A DNA stretch of 64,000 bases from CAWCON01 sp963797185 (lineage in GTDB: Bacteria; Patescibacteriota; Saccharimonadia; Saccharimonadales; UBA4665), in the NCBI GenBank assembly GCA_963797185.1, contig CAWCON010000001.1, forward strand, positions 372,001 to 436,000, given 5' to 3'. The position numbers were made by a program, and so were the translations under genes. Below the pieces are notes generated by a model that was not told the DNA's origin, searched no databases, and worked only from the letters and a program-made list of their open reading frames with translations. This document shows, in pieces, positions 50,306 through 59,036 of this stretch (position 1 is the first letter of the stretch; every line of letters starts with the position of its first letter).

Positions 50306-51394
50306 ATGGCAAAGAATAATTATTATATTGAGATAGTGCACTCTAGCAGAGCAGATCTTAGTTCCATGGGACAAGAGTCCTGTGACATGATTGAAGGCCT
50401 GCTAAAGCGACATTATACGAAGGTAGGCGTAAGCATCGTTGATAATCTTAACGATCTTAAGTCACTCGTGCGTAAACAACCCGATTTAGTATTTCTTGGA
50501 ATGAAAAAAATCCCCGGGAAAAGCATCGGGAAGAATTTGTCTGCAACGAAAATTTGGTTATCGACGTACCTCGACGAGCATGGCATACCTTACACCGGTT
50601 CACCTGGAAAAGCGATTGCTCTAGAGTTCAATAAACCTGAAGCCAAACAAGTAGTCCATAAGGCCGGCCTGCGTACTGCCGCCTACTTCAGCGCACTTCA
50701 TGGGCAGTATGCTGATGCTTCTCAGTTACCACTGACGTTTCCCTTATTCATCAAACCACCAACGGCTGGTGGTGGTAGAGGAATTGGTCAAGACTCTGTG
50801 GTTCGGGATTTCCCTTCTTTTGTGAAAAAAGTACATTCCATTAATCGTGATTTTAAAACCAGTGCTTTAGTTGAAGAATATCTATCTGGTCGTGAGTTTA
50901 GTGTTGCCATATTTGAGACTATCGATTCGGATAAATTGATGGCTATGCCGATTGAACTCATTACGGCTCAAAACAAGCAGGGTGATCGTATCCTTGGTCA
51001 AGCAATTAAGGTGGCAGATACCGAACAAATGATGGCCGTTCCTGAAGGAGAAATTAGAGATAGGGTAGTAGGGCTTGCGATGAAGGTTTTTGAAGCCATT
51101 GGTGCCCGAGATTATGGCCGCATTGATATTCGGATGGATGATCAGGGGGTTGTGTACTTTCTTGAGGCCAATTTAATACCTGGTATTGCCTACCATCGTT
51201 TTACGAGTTATTTCACCAAGGCTTGTTTAATAAATCAAGCGATGGACTATGAGACCATGATATTGCGTATCGTTGAGTTAGGTCTATCTCGTCACACAAC
51301 TGTGAGCGATGAAGTCTCCGAGGATACTATCGAGCCAGTAATACATCCCTCAATGCTACTTGCTGCCGCCTATCAGGCTGGCGAAATTTTGTAA
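50306..51394 (+). CDS. ATP-grasp ligase, D-Ala-D-Ala ligase-like (362 aa)
   Basis: The protein has the Ddl-type ATP-grasp frame: PYTGSPGKAIALEFNKPEAK, FPLFIKPPTAGGGRGIG, LVEEYLSGREFSVAIF and ARDYGRIDIRMDD, then FLEANLIPGI. It is distinct from the true ddl at 30925, lacks the GGRSAEH start, and has an altered EAN.IPG motif (Ddl: EVNP.PG). It probably joins an amino acid or peptide to an acceptor of unknown nature. Confidence 0.82.
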   Translation: MAKNNYYIEIVHSSRADLSSMGQESCDMIEGLLKRHYTKVGVSIVDNLNDLKSLVRKQPDLVFLGMKKIPGKSIGKNLSATKIWLSTYLDEHGIPYTGSPGKAIALEFNKPEAKQVVHKAGLRTAAYFSALHGQYADASQLPLTFPLFIKPPTAGGGRGIGQDSVVRDFPSFVKKVHSINRDFKTSALVEEYLSGREFSVAIFETIDSDKLMAMPIELITAQNKQGDRILGQAIKVADTEQMMAVPEGEIRDRVVGLAMKVFEAIGARDYGRIDIRMDDQGVVYFLEANLIPGIAYHRFTSYFTKACLINQAMDYETMILRIVELGLSRHTTVSDEVSEDTIEPVIHPSMLLAAAYQAGEIL

Positions 51395-51440
51395 TGCACC
51401 ACTGAGTAGATAGCATTTTTTAAAAACTGCTATAGTTGTT

Positions 51441-52010
51441 ATGATTAGTAATATGCCACGCTCTAACTCACTGAAGGCAACGCATAGCGGCTTTACCATC
51501 ATTGAAATCCTTATTGTTCTAGCGATAGCCGGGCTAATTATGTTAATAGTTTTCTTGGCAGTTCCGGCCCTCGAGCGAAATGCAAGAGACTATCGTCGCA
51601 ACCACGACGCCGCCTTATTGGCTTCCGAACGACAATCTTATGATGAGAATGAGGATACCTCAGGTGATGTACCGTCGGCTAGCGAGACATGTAATACAGG
51701 TGCGCCAGATTGGCCAACCTTATGTAATACTGTCATCCCTGAGATGACGTACTACTTGCCAGCTAATATAACTATTATTGCTAACGATTCTGACGGTGCA
51801 CCACCGCCGGTACCAACTTTTCCAACTGATTGGCCAAGCTCAGAACAAGTCTGGTCAGAGTCTTATATGGCATGTAACGATACTGGAACGGGAGCGGAAA
51901 CAACAGATGAACCGAACATAGAAGCCACGCTGTATACCACCGAGGGGAGTGGTGGTCTTCAGCCTAAGTGTATTGAAGAAACTGTTTTTTCAAGCTCAGG
52001 CGGAGACTAG
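51441..52010 (+). CDS. Type IV pilin-like protein (189 aa)
   Basis: A prepilin leader (NSLKATHSG) is followed by FTIIEILIVLAIAGLIMLIV and FLAVPALERNARDYRR, the classic N-terminal helix with Glu5 after the cleavage site. The remaining 130 residues have four cysteines and are acidic. A TATAGT box lies about 8 bp before the ATG with no ribosome site. ATG at 51453 is also possible. Unlike other pilin-like genes here, it is close to a true major pilin in its helix. Confidence 0.87.
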   Translation: MISNMPRSNSLKATHSGFTIIEILIVLAIAGLIMLIVFLAVPALERNARDYRRNHDAALLASERQSYDENEDTSGDVPSASETCNTGAPDWPTLCNTVIPEMTYYLPANITIIANDSDGAPPPVPTFPTDWPSSEQVWSESYMACNDTGTGAETTDEPNIEATLYTTEGSGGLQPKCIEETVFSSSGGD

Positions 52011-52032
52011 CCGGTATATTTTCGGCAATGTA

Positions 52033-52452
52033 TCAAAAACGCATCTCTACTGTATCCCACGGGTATACATTGAGATTGGTGTATTGTAGCCATTGAGGAC
52101 TTACAAGGAAATAACGCTCATTGGGATTCTGATGATGTTTTTTGGCCTGCGGAGTTTTATGCCAATAGTTATCCTCGATAATAGGTAATTCCTTATCGGT
52201 TAATTCTCTTGCAACTCCCTCGTACTGAACAGTCTCACGATTATCCCAGCCAATCACAATTGCGACATGGGCGTTGGCTTTAAGGTTTTTATACTTTCGA
52301 GATGAATTGTCTGTCCCGAAGATTATCTCCAGTTCGGGCGTTTGGCCGAATCCGATAACAGCTGACTCAGGAGTACCATTTATATGGATAGTAGAAATAA
52401 CCGCAATCTCGTGAGCATTAAGAAAATTATATAATTGTTCCTTCGAATTCAT
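52033..52452 (-). CDS. Pyridoxamine 5'-phosphate oxidase-like flavin protein (139 aa)
   Basis: ATG 52452 (MNSKEQLYNFLNAHEIAVIS) is chosen because TATGAT lies about 8 bp upstream and the family begins here; the frame could extend to 52536. The split-barrel pattern is visible in VISTIHINGTPESAVIGFG, IIFGTDNSSRKYKNLKANAH and VAIVIGW. Such proteins bind FMN or a related cofactor. The substrate is unknown. It points towards the pilin gene. Confidence 0.8.
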   Translation of the reverse strand: MNSKEQLYNFLNAHEIAVISTIHINGTPESAVIGFGQTPELEIIFGTDNSSRKYKNLKANAHVAIVIGWDNRETVQYEGVARELTDKELPIIEDNYWHKTPQAKKHHQNPNERYFLVSPQWLQYTNLNVYPWDTVEMRF

Positions 52453-52555
52453 AATCTCATCATAACAAAAGAGGCGTATATTACCGCTATCGTCCACAGT
52501 TACTTGGATAGTCATCGACCCTAAATCTAACGTCATCTATTGCACTATCTGAAAC

Positions 52556-53179
52556 GTGGAAGTATTATTCCCAAATATGCCACAGCAACACCAGCGACCG
52601 ATGTTACGAGAATTGGCGGATGCTTTTACTGACATTAGATACCTTGGAGGGTGTATATTAGCTGCAGATATTATCGAGGCACGTCGCTCGAGATTCCGTA
52701 GCTGGAAGTTGGCTTCATTTGCCGGCGCAGTTCTCTTGACCGATAAAGTGGATGGCTGGCTTGCAAGGAAGTCAAACATCCCCAGTCCGAAGTATGCCAG
52801 TTTTGATCAGGATGCCGATAGGAGTGTTTATCGCGACGTTATGTACGCACTTGGAACTACGACTCTCGACGCGAGATACTTCGCGTATGCTGGTCTGACA
52901 GATGTCCGAAATAGCAGAGTGAAGCAAAAACGTGAGCAATTACGTGATCGAAACCTAGATGCTAGCTCAAAGTTTCTTGGTAAGATAAAGACCTGTTTGC
53001 AAGATGTGGGTATGGTTGCTGATCTTTCTCCTATTGGGGAGGTGTTTCCATCGGTAGTTCACGTCATCCATACTGCGGCAGTCGTTTTGACTGGTGTTAG
53101 CGGTGTCGAGATAGTCGTGTCGGCTAATCAGCAACTGGCGCATTATGACACAATTAGAACTGAAGCTCGCGAAGTCTAA
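52556..53179 (+). CDS. CDP-alcohol phosphatidyltransferase-like protein, altered motif (207 aa)
   Basis: GTG at 52556 or ATG at 52577 may be the start. The family motif DG-x2-AR-x8-G-x3-D-x3-D is met at Asp66-Gly67, Ala70-Arg71, Asp84 and Asp88, but the conserved Gly is Tyr80. Membrane helices are weak (about 52-64 and 166-187). The enzyme family joins CDP-diacylglycerol to polyol alcohols. With the Gly changed and few helices, activity is doubtful. The end overlaps the convergent next gene by 4 bp. Confidence 0.6.
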   Translation: MEVLFPNMPQQHQRPMLRELADAFTDIRYLGGCILAADIIEARRSRFRSWKLASFAGAVLLTDKVDGWLARKSNIPSPKYASFDQDADRSVYRDVMYALGTTTLDARYFAYAGLTDVRNSRVKQKREQLRDRNLDASSKFLGKIKTCLQDVGMVADLSPIGEVFPSVVHVIHTAAVVLTGVSGVEIVVSANQQLAHYDTIRTEAREV

Positions 53180-53631
53180 GCGATATCTGTCATGAATAGT
53201 ATGCTCTCAACTGGCGTGTAGATAGGTCTTCTAATAGGTGTATCAATAGGAAGGACTGAATCGTAGTCATCAAGTTCATACGCTACTAGCTCTGGTTCAA
53301 TCTCCTGAGAGGGTCCAAGGATTATTGAGTTAAAAAACGGCAGCGCTATAGTGAATCTACCGAGAATTCTAGTACAGGCTACTCGAGGCACATTTCCTTT
53401 TAAGATTATTTCCCCAAATTTTTGTGTCGGCATCAAGAACGAGTCGGTAGTAAGCTGATCATCAATAAAGTATGCCGAAGAAGCGTGAGCAGCTCTCATT
53501 CGAGAAGAGTCAAACCGTTCGTTAATGGTTCTTAGTGCTCCCAGTGCGACTACTCTCTTATCTGCACCATCTTTTGGTATTGCGTCGAGGTGTGTTTGGA
53601 GGGCTAGAGATAATTCGTAATAGCTAGTCAT
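53176..53631 (-). CDS. Hypothetical protein (151 aa)
   Basis: I do not recognise the family. The product is soluble, with a helical N-terminus (YYELSLALQTHLDAIPKD) and a strand-rich second half (CTRILGRFTIALPFFNSIIL). It is convergent with the CDP-alcohol transferase-like gene and precedes the beta-CA-like gene's stop by about 50 bp on the same strand. Confidence 0.6.
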   Translation of the reverse strand: MTSYYELSLALQTHLDAIPKDGADKRVVALGALRTINERFDSSRMRAAHASSAYFIDDQLTTDSFLMPTQKFGEIILKGNVPRVACTRILGRFTIALPFFNSIILGPSQEIEPELVAYELDDYDSVLPIDTPIRRPIYTPVESILFMTDIA

Positions 53632-53681
53632 TGAAATCTAGAGTACTACTTAATTTGCTGATTGTTAACAAAAAAGTAGGG

Positions 53682-54242
53682 CTAATTAGTCTGTTTCAAG
53701 ACTGATCGTGCAAGAAGAGGTATAGAGCGACCGAACAATACGTGGTCGCCAGGGTTAACAATACGGGTAGTCACAATAACTTCTCCTGGTGCTGCGCCTG
53801 TTTTTAGGAGGGAAGCATTAATTTTTGATACAGCAACCTCTAAGTCATCCTCAAGTCTTTTAATTTCATCCTCTAAACTACGAAACGTAACACCCGCCAA
53901 CCGATATGCTCCGCAGTCAGTATGACTCTCGATATAAACATGGTTAATATGATTAATTGTGTAAGCGGCAACAATTTGTTTGAGGGCAATATCGCTTTGT
54001 TCTGATGAAATAAAAGCAAGTCCACCGCCTGCCATAGATGGGCAAAAAGCACCGCCAATTTGTTTAACAAATAATGAGTGTGATTTAACAAGTCGATCAT
54101 CGATGCAGCTAAAAAATACATTTTTAGCGAAATGTGAGGCTGACTTTGACAACTTAGATTCCTGTTTCTGTTTAATATTTCTGTGGATTATCATATCATA
54201 GCGGAAAATAGGGTGAGACATCAAAATTTTGTAGATTACCAT
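53682..54242 (-). CDS. Beta-carbonic anhydrase-like protein (186 aa)
   Basis: The zinc ligands of beta-carbonic anhydrases appear in order: CIDDR (Cys46, Asp48, Arg50, the CxDxR motif) and HTDC (His107, Cys110, the HxxC motif), about 60 residues apart as expected. A Gly-rich strand (QIGGAFCPSMAGGGLAF) lies between. It is shorter at the ends than typical enzymes. It may hydrate CO2, or it may be a relative with another role. An internal start at Met8 or Met17 is possible. Confidence 0.7.
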   Translation of the reverse strand: MVIYKILMSHPIFRYDMIIHRNIKQKQESKLSKSASHFAKNVFFSCIDDRLVKSHSLFVKQIGGAFCPSMAGGGLAFISSEQSDIALKQIVAAYTINHINHVYIESHTDCGAYRLAGVTFRSLEDEIKRLEDDLEVAVSKINASLLKTGAAPGEVIVTTRIVNPGDHVLFGRSIPLLARSVLKQTN

Positions 54243-54294
54243 GCTTCAAAATAAATTGCTGGTATGTCTAGGGCTCGCTCAACAACACTTCTGT

Positions 54295-55956
54295 CTAGTG
54301 ATTAATGGTGATTTCATTGCCGCCAAGTTTATTGGCGAAGAAGCTATCATGAGATATGTAGAGTATGGCACCGTGGTAGTCCTTCATGGCATTCTCTAGT
54401 TCTTCAATACTAGGCAGATCAAGGTGATTGGTTGGTTCATCTAGGATAAGCACAAGGGGGTCATTGGCCAGCATTGAGATTAATTGTAGTCTGGCCTTTT
54501 GACCTCCGCTAAGTCGTTCGACTAGCATTTGACCATCAGTGGCTGGATTAAATAAATAGTCAGATAGTAACTGCTTCACTTTTTGTGGATTAATGGGCAG
54601 ATTCTTATTTCTCAGAATTTGTTCCAAAGCCTCGTTTAATGTCATTGGCAAATAACGTGGGTTCATCTCCTGCTCGTAGAGTCCTATTTTTACTTCTTTC
54701 TCCACAATGATATCTCCCGAAAAGCAGGTTGAGGTTAATGGCTCATTGTGAGCTCGTGCCATAATAGCTTGGACAATAGTCGATTTACCGGCACCATTTC
54801 GTCCGTGTAGTCGCAAGCGCTCACCTTCATGGATACTGAAGTTAATATCCTGAAATAATGGGCTGTCGCCGTAACCAAGGCTAAGTTTAGTAGCTTTAAT
54901 TAACAGTCGCCCCTGGGACTCAGTTTGTTTTTTGCGAGTCGCGACTTTAATATTCTTGGCCTTATGTTTGTCATAAGCAGCGGTCAGTTTATCATTCATA
55001 CCACTGGCAGATTCTTGATCGATCCAAAATGAGGGTTTGGCAGTTTTTCGTAGTTCTTCAATCTCCTGCCGAGCCTTTATTTCTTGAGATTTAAACCGCC
55101 TAATGGTACCGGGATCACGGGAGCGCTCTTTTAATCTTCGAAAGCGAATAACATCTTCTTCGAGGTTAGCGATTCTCCGCTGCGACAAATCATATTCATT
55201 GACCTGATTGGTAATCTGACCGGTATTCGTCTTCAAATAGGCATCATAATTGCCACGAAAACTGTAACATTTACCGTCCCGTATCTCAATAATGCGGTCA
55301 ACAATACCTAGTACGTCGCGGTCATGTGTAATGACTAGAACGGCTTCTGGAGCACTTCTCAACCACTGCATAAATTCGGCTTTGGCAACATAGTCCATGT
55401 GATTGGTTGGTTCATCGATCAATGCAATATCGCCACGACTGCGTTGTACTTTTATAAGTTCGATCATTCGTTTTTCACCACCACTAAGTGAACCTACGGG
55501 CTTATGTAGTTTGTCCTGATTGATTTGGTAACTATCAAAGGCCTGCTTGATCTCATCTTCAATCCGGTAGTAGTCGAGTTGCGCAAACCGTTCAAGGGCA
55601 TTAGAGAAGACTTGAATCTTTTTTGGATCACTACCCATGGTTTCGGGGTAGGTATCAATAATATGAGTCAAGTGAGCATATTCCGGTAAGTCGCCTTGAA
55701 TATATTCAAGCACGGTCTTGGCTTCGTGACCGTAATGTTCTTGCCGACTGGAAATGACGACAGCCCCTTGTTTAAAGTGGACATCACCGTCAAAATCTGT
55801 GTCCTCACCGGTCATCAAATGCAGTAATGTCGATTTGCCAGTGCCGTTGCGCCCAATACAGCCGACTTTCTCACCTTCTTGAATATCAAAACGTAGGTCA
55901 CGGTAAAGTATTTTGTGGCCAAATGATTTTTCGGTAATTACTATAGATAAGATCAC
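54295..55956 (-). CDS. ABC-F family ATPase
   Basis: The 553-residue protein has two ABC domains without membrane parts: Walker A GRNGTGKSTLLHLM with signature LSGGEKRMIEL, and GRNGAGKSTIVQAI with LSGGQKARLQL and LILDEPTNHLDLPS. The linker (about 240-330) is a charged coiled coil, as in ABC-F proteins that act at the ribosomal E site. It may protect ribosomes from stalling or antibiotics. Confidence 0.92.
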   Translation of the reverse strand: MILSIVITEKSFGHKILYRDLRFDIQEGEKVGCIGRNGTGKSTLLHLMTGEDTDFDGDVHFKQGAVVISSRQEHYGHEAKTVLEYIQGDLPEYAHLTHIIDTYPETMGSDPKKIQVFSNALERFAQLDYYRIEDEIKQAFDSYQINQDKLHKPVGSLSGGEKRMIELIKVQRSRGDIALIDEPTNHMDYVAKAEFMQWLRSAPEAVLVITHDRDVLGIVDRIIEIRDGKCYSFRGNYDAYLKTNTGQITNQVNEYDLSQRRIANLEEDVIRFRRLKERSRDPGTIRRFKSQEIKARQEIEELRKTAKPSFWIDQESASGMNDKLTAAYDKHKAKNIKVATRKKQTESQGRLLIKATKLSLGYGDSPLFQDINFSIHEGERLRLHGRNGAGKSTIVQAIMARAHNEPLTSTCFSGDIIVEKEVKIGLYEQEMNPRYLPMTLNEALEQILRNKNLPINPQKVKQLLSDYLFNPATDGQMLVERLSGGQKARLQLISMLANDPLVLILDEPTNHLDLPSIEELENAMKDYHGAILYISHDSFFANKLGGNEITINH

Positions 55957-56080
55957 AACACAGCATTATAAGGTACTGCACCCCAGAATTCCTATTTACA
56001 TAACCCGGATTATAGCCTGAGCGGGTTACAATAGAGGGGTAGATAAACGGTGGTCAGGCATCTGTAAAGTATTCAATCAT

Positions 56081-57340
56081 ATGACACAGGATCAAGCACT
56101 TGCTATTTTGGAAAACGGTAACTCAGTGCTTCTAACCGGAGCAGCGGGGACTGGCAAAACCTACCTACTGAATAAATTCATTCGACGTGCCAAGAAAGCA
56201 GGCAAGAATGTGGCCGTTACGGCTACGACTGGCTTAGCTGCCACCCACTTGAACGGAACAACCATTCATTCCTGGACTGGCATAGGTATCTACGATGAAC
56301 TGCCGAAAAAATTTCTTGAAAAAATGAGCAAACAGCGACGGGAGCTTATCCAGAAAGCCGATATTCTCATAATCGATGAGATAAGCATGCTCCATGACTT
56401 CAGGTTAGACATGATTGATACAGTTCTGCAAAAGGTGCGCGATAGCAGTGAACCTTTTGGTGGTATTCAAGTTGTTTTATGTGGTGACTTCTTTCAGCTA
56501 CCGCCAATAAATCGACAGGATAGTAAAAAAGGTGGCTTTATCCATGGCTCTGAAGTCTGGCAAAGGAATAGCTTCACGGTATGCTATCTCATTGAACAGT
56601 ATCGTCAGGCAAATGATTCAGCATATAGTGACATATTGAATGGCATTCGGGCTGGTCAGCTAAGGCCGTCACAACTTAGATCACTTCGATCTAGGGAAAA
56701 GGCTGTCGATGATCCTTTTACGACTCGAACACGGTTGTTGACTACAAATGCTGATGTAGATGTTATTAATCAACAGCACCTTGATAAGCTAGATGGTGAG
56801 GCGTATCAGTACTATATGGAGACGAGTGGTGGCAAGAAGTTTGTAGAAAGCCTCAAACGATCCTGTTTGGCTCCGGAGGTTTTACATATCAAAAAAGATG
56901 CAGTGGTAATGTGTCTCAAAAATGCCCCTAATCGCACTTACGTTAACGGTTCTTTGGGGGTGGTAATTGACTTTGAGAAAAATACTAACTACCCAATAGT
57001 TAAGCTTACAAATGGCAATAAAGTTACGATTTGCCCAGATAGTTGGGAACTTCGTGATGGTGATAAAAGACGAGCAAGTATAAGTCAGCTGCCACTTCGT
57101 TTGGCATGGGCAATTACGGTGCATAAGAGTCAGGGTATGACTCTTGACTCAGCTCGTATAGACTTATCGAATGCTTTTGTAGAAGGAATGGGTTACGTCG
57201 CTCTTTCTAGGATCAGAGAATTGAAGGATCTTATACTGGAAGGAATGAATGGAATGGCGCTGAGAACGAGCCCAGTGGCTCGTCAGATTGATGAGAATTT
57301 AAGACGTGCTAGCGATCAGGCAATAGGTAGGCTTTCATAA
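56081..57340 (+). CDS. Pif1-like superfamily 1 helicase (419 aa)
   Basis: Walker A GAAGTGKT (residues 20-27), ATTGLAATHLNGTTIHSWTG, the Walker B ILIIDEISML, GDFFQLPP and the C-terminal AITVHKSQGMTLDSARIDLS with VALSRIRELKDLIL are typical of the Pif1/RRM3 group. These enzymes unwind DNA 5' to 3' and help at replication barriers. It has the compact form found in bacteria, with no extra domains. Confidence 0.92.
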   Translation: MTQDQALAILENGNSVLLTGAAGTGKTYLLNKFIRRAKKAGKNVAVTATTGLAATHLNGTTIHSWTGIGIYDELPKKFLEKMSKQRRELIQKADILIIDEISMLHDFRLDMIDTVLQKVRDSSEPFGGIQVVLCGDFFQLPPINRQDSKKGGFIHGSEVWQRNSFTVCYLIEQYRQANDSAYSDILNGIRAGQLRPSQLRSLRSREKAVDDPFTTRTRLLTTNADVDVINQQHLDKLDGEAYQYYMETSGGKKFVESLKRSCLAPEVLHIKKDAVVMCLKNAPNRTYVNGSLGVVIDFEKNTNYPIVKLTNGNKVTICPDSWELRDGDKRRASISQLPLRLAWAITVHKSQGMTLDSARIDLSNAFVEGMGYVALSRIRELKDLILEGMNGMALRTSPVARQIDENLRRASDQAIGRLS

Positions 57341-57370
57341 GAATTCTAAAGGTAGTTCGTATTGATGGGG

Positions 57371-57694
57371 TTAGAGGGTTGTTTGGGTAGTAGTTTCTTC
57401 TAGCTCAGGCGATTTAAAATTTCGTCCAGCTACAAAGTTATGATCAACTGTTAATCCCAATTCATGATTAAACCATAATTCGGATAATGCTTCTCTACAA
57501 ATTAGTAGTTGACGTTTTTCTTCATCAGATAATGGTTTTATCCCTGTTGCCATTTCCAATATTTGCTCTCGATGTAGAGCAACCGTACGATCTGCAGCAT
57601 ATATTTTCCTAATAGAATCTTTAAACCCAATTTTTTCATTTTCCCGTTTTTCGGCAGGACTAAATTCTGGAAGGCTTTCGATGCTCATATTCAC
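57371..57694 (-). CDS. Hypothetical protein (107 aa)
   Basis: This small soluble and mainly helical protein (REQILEMATGIKPLSDEEKR) ends in a Thr-rich tail. No family is recognised. It is convergent with the Pif1-like gene, 30 bp away. Confidence 0.6.
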   Translation of the reverse strand: MNMSIESLPEFSPAEKRENEKIGFKDSIRKIYAADRTVALHREQILEMATGIKPLSDEEKRQLLICREALSELWFNHELGLTVDHNFVAGRNFKSPELEETTTQTTL

Positions 57695-57958
57695 TATATA
57701 ATCTTATTTTTACAGCAGTATTGCAACCATAACAATTATGAGTGGTCATACAATTCCGTATTAAACCTTTGTTGGCAGATTGTCACATGCAGTAAGCTAC
57801 ATTTCCTGGAGGGCCGACCTAATATAGTAAACGGGGATTATGCGCTTGATACCAATTTTTTAACAGACAGAGCAATTATGCTTATTTTATAGTAAAAACA
57901 TCGCTGGCTTGGGCCCGCGTGGATAACAAAGGAATATAAACATAAGAGAGGAGCATAT

Positions 57959-58228
57959 ATGAGCTTGATATTAGCATTGATCCTTGGAGGAATTATTGGT
58001 TGGCTTGGCGCAAGACTTGTTGGTAGAGACGAAGGCATTATACTCAGTGTCATAATCGGTATAGTGGGTGCAATTATAGGGAGCTTCTTGGCGCGAATAT
58101 TTGGTAGTAGCTCGCAAAGCTACTTAGCCTTTAGCTGGGCGGGTGTCATTTGGACGCTTATTGGCGCAGTCATATTTGCGGCGATCCTTAATTCGGTCCA
58201 GCATCGTTCTACTCACACTCATGCCTGA
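57959..58228 (+). CDS. GlsB/YeaQ/YmgE family membrane protein (89 aa)
   Basis: Three hydrophobic segments (about 2-20, 27-48, 58-80) with GGIIGWLGARLVGRDEG and GIVGAIIGSFLARIFG are the family hallmarks (transglycosylase-associated protein). These small membrane proteins are linked with stress responses. GAGAGGAG stands 7 bp before the ATG. Confidence 0.9.
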   Translation: MSLILALILGGIIGWLGARLVGRDEGIILSVIIGIVGAIIGSFLARIFGSSSQSYLAFSWAGVIWTLIGAVIFAAILNSVQHRSTHTHA

Positions 58229-58289
58229 ATCAACAAGCTCTCACTAGTCTGGGTATTATTCAAAACAATCGTTAGTAGAGGAGTCTAGT

Positions 58290-58466
58290 ATGAATAAGTA
58301 TGGACCAAAAGCTCAGCAGAAAGTCAAAAAAGCTATGGAAGAAATGAAAGCCGGCAAATTACGTTCCGGGCGCTCGAACAAAAAAGTAACGAGCCAAAAA
58401 CAGGCAGTAGCTATTGGGCTATCCGAGGCACGCAAGGAGGGTGGCAAAGTACCAAAGAATAACTGA
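58290..58466 (+). CDS. Small conserved DUF6496-like protein (58 aa)
   Basis: The frame starts MNKYGPKAQQKVKKAMEEMK and later has KVTSQKQAVAIGLSEARKEG and KVPKN, a pattern widespread in bacteria as a small basic protein of unknown role (AIGLSEAR core). AGAGGAG lies about 7 bp upstream. It follows the YeaQ-type gene by about 60 bp; both families are often stress-linked. Confidence 0.8.
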   Translation: MNKYGPKAQQKVKKAMEEMKAGKLRSGRSNKKVTSQKQAVAIGLSEARKEGGKVPKNN

Positions 58467-58487
58467 GGTTAGAAAACCAAAACCACG

Positions 58488-58892
58488 TCAATGTTTGAGT
58501 TTTCGCCAGCCACCAGCTCTGTTATTGTCAGTTACGGCATTAATGAGTTGTCTAAATGCTTCGGTGTTGAGCGCCTCATTTTCATAAACCTGGATTGAGC
58601 GAGCGGTTTTGTTGCTATGCCCTTGGTTAATGATGTTCTGTGGATCGGGTGCTATAGGGTCATAGATGAAAATATTAATATAATCTTTGGCTGCTTGTAG
58701 CGCGCAGACATTACCTTGTAATACAAAATAAGGACGGTCCTTACGCTTAATAGTTTCTTCTATGTCTGGTTCCGCTTCGTGTATGAGCTGGCGGACTTTC
58801 GTACATATGTCCTTTTGCCATGCAGGCAAAGCATTAATAAGCGTATCTATTTGGCTATTACGAGAGGCTGTCATATATAAAAATTGTAACAA
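58488..58892 (-). CDS. DUF1801 domain protein (134 aa)
   Basis: The protein has the YdhG/DUF1801 pattern: LINALPAWQKDICTKVRQLI, EPDIEETIKRKDRPYFVL and NIFIYDPIAPDP, ending in LINAVTDN. The fold binds unknown small molecules in related proteins. It lies directly behind the old tRNA-Gln terminator, so it was probably the first gene after that tRNA before the second array formed. Confidence 0.8.
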   Translation of the reverse strand: MLQFLYMTASRNSQIDTLINALPAWQKDICTKVRQLIHEAEPDIEETIKRKDRPYFVLQGNVCALQAAKDYINIFIYDPIAPDPQNIINQGHSNKTARSIQVYENEALNTEAFRQLINAVTDNNRAGGWRKLKH

Positions 58893-58897
58893 ATGAT

Positions 58898-58921
58898 AAA
58901 AGACTTCTCGAGAAGTCTTTT
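58898..58921 (-). terminator. Ancestral tRNA-Gln terminator (distal copy)
   Basis: AAAAGACTTCTC and GAGAAGTCTTTT form a perfect 12-bp palindrome ending in T. On the minus strand it follows the tRNA-Gln-type flank AGCATAAGC, so it is best seen as the original terminator of tRNA-Gln, displaced by the cassettes. Confidence 0.75.
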
Positions 58922-58926
58922 ATAGT

Positions 58927-58942
58927 GCTTATGCTTAGCTGG
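58927..58942 (-). repeat. tRNA-Gln site copy D (distal end of second array)
   Basis: On the minus strand this reads CCAGCTAAGCATAAGC, which matches the end of tRNA-Gln and its flank (CCAGCCAAGCATAAGC) with one change. It is followed by the terminator. It marks the far end of the inserted cassettes. Confidence 0.7.
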
Positions 58943-59036
58943 CCATCATTAACCAGTTTCCGACCAGTTCGATAGATTATCCTGCCATCTAGCTCACCAT
59001 ATTCTGGCTGCGGTTGGAGTCAGGGTTGTGATTAGC

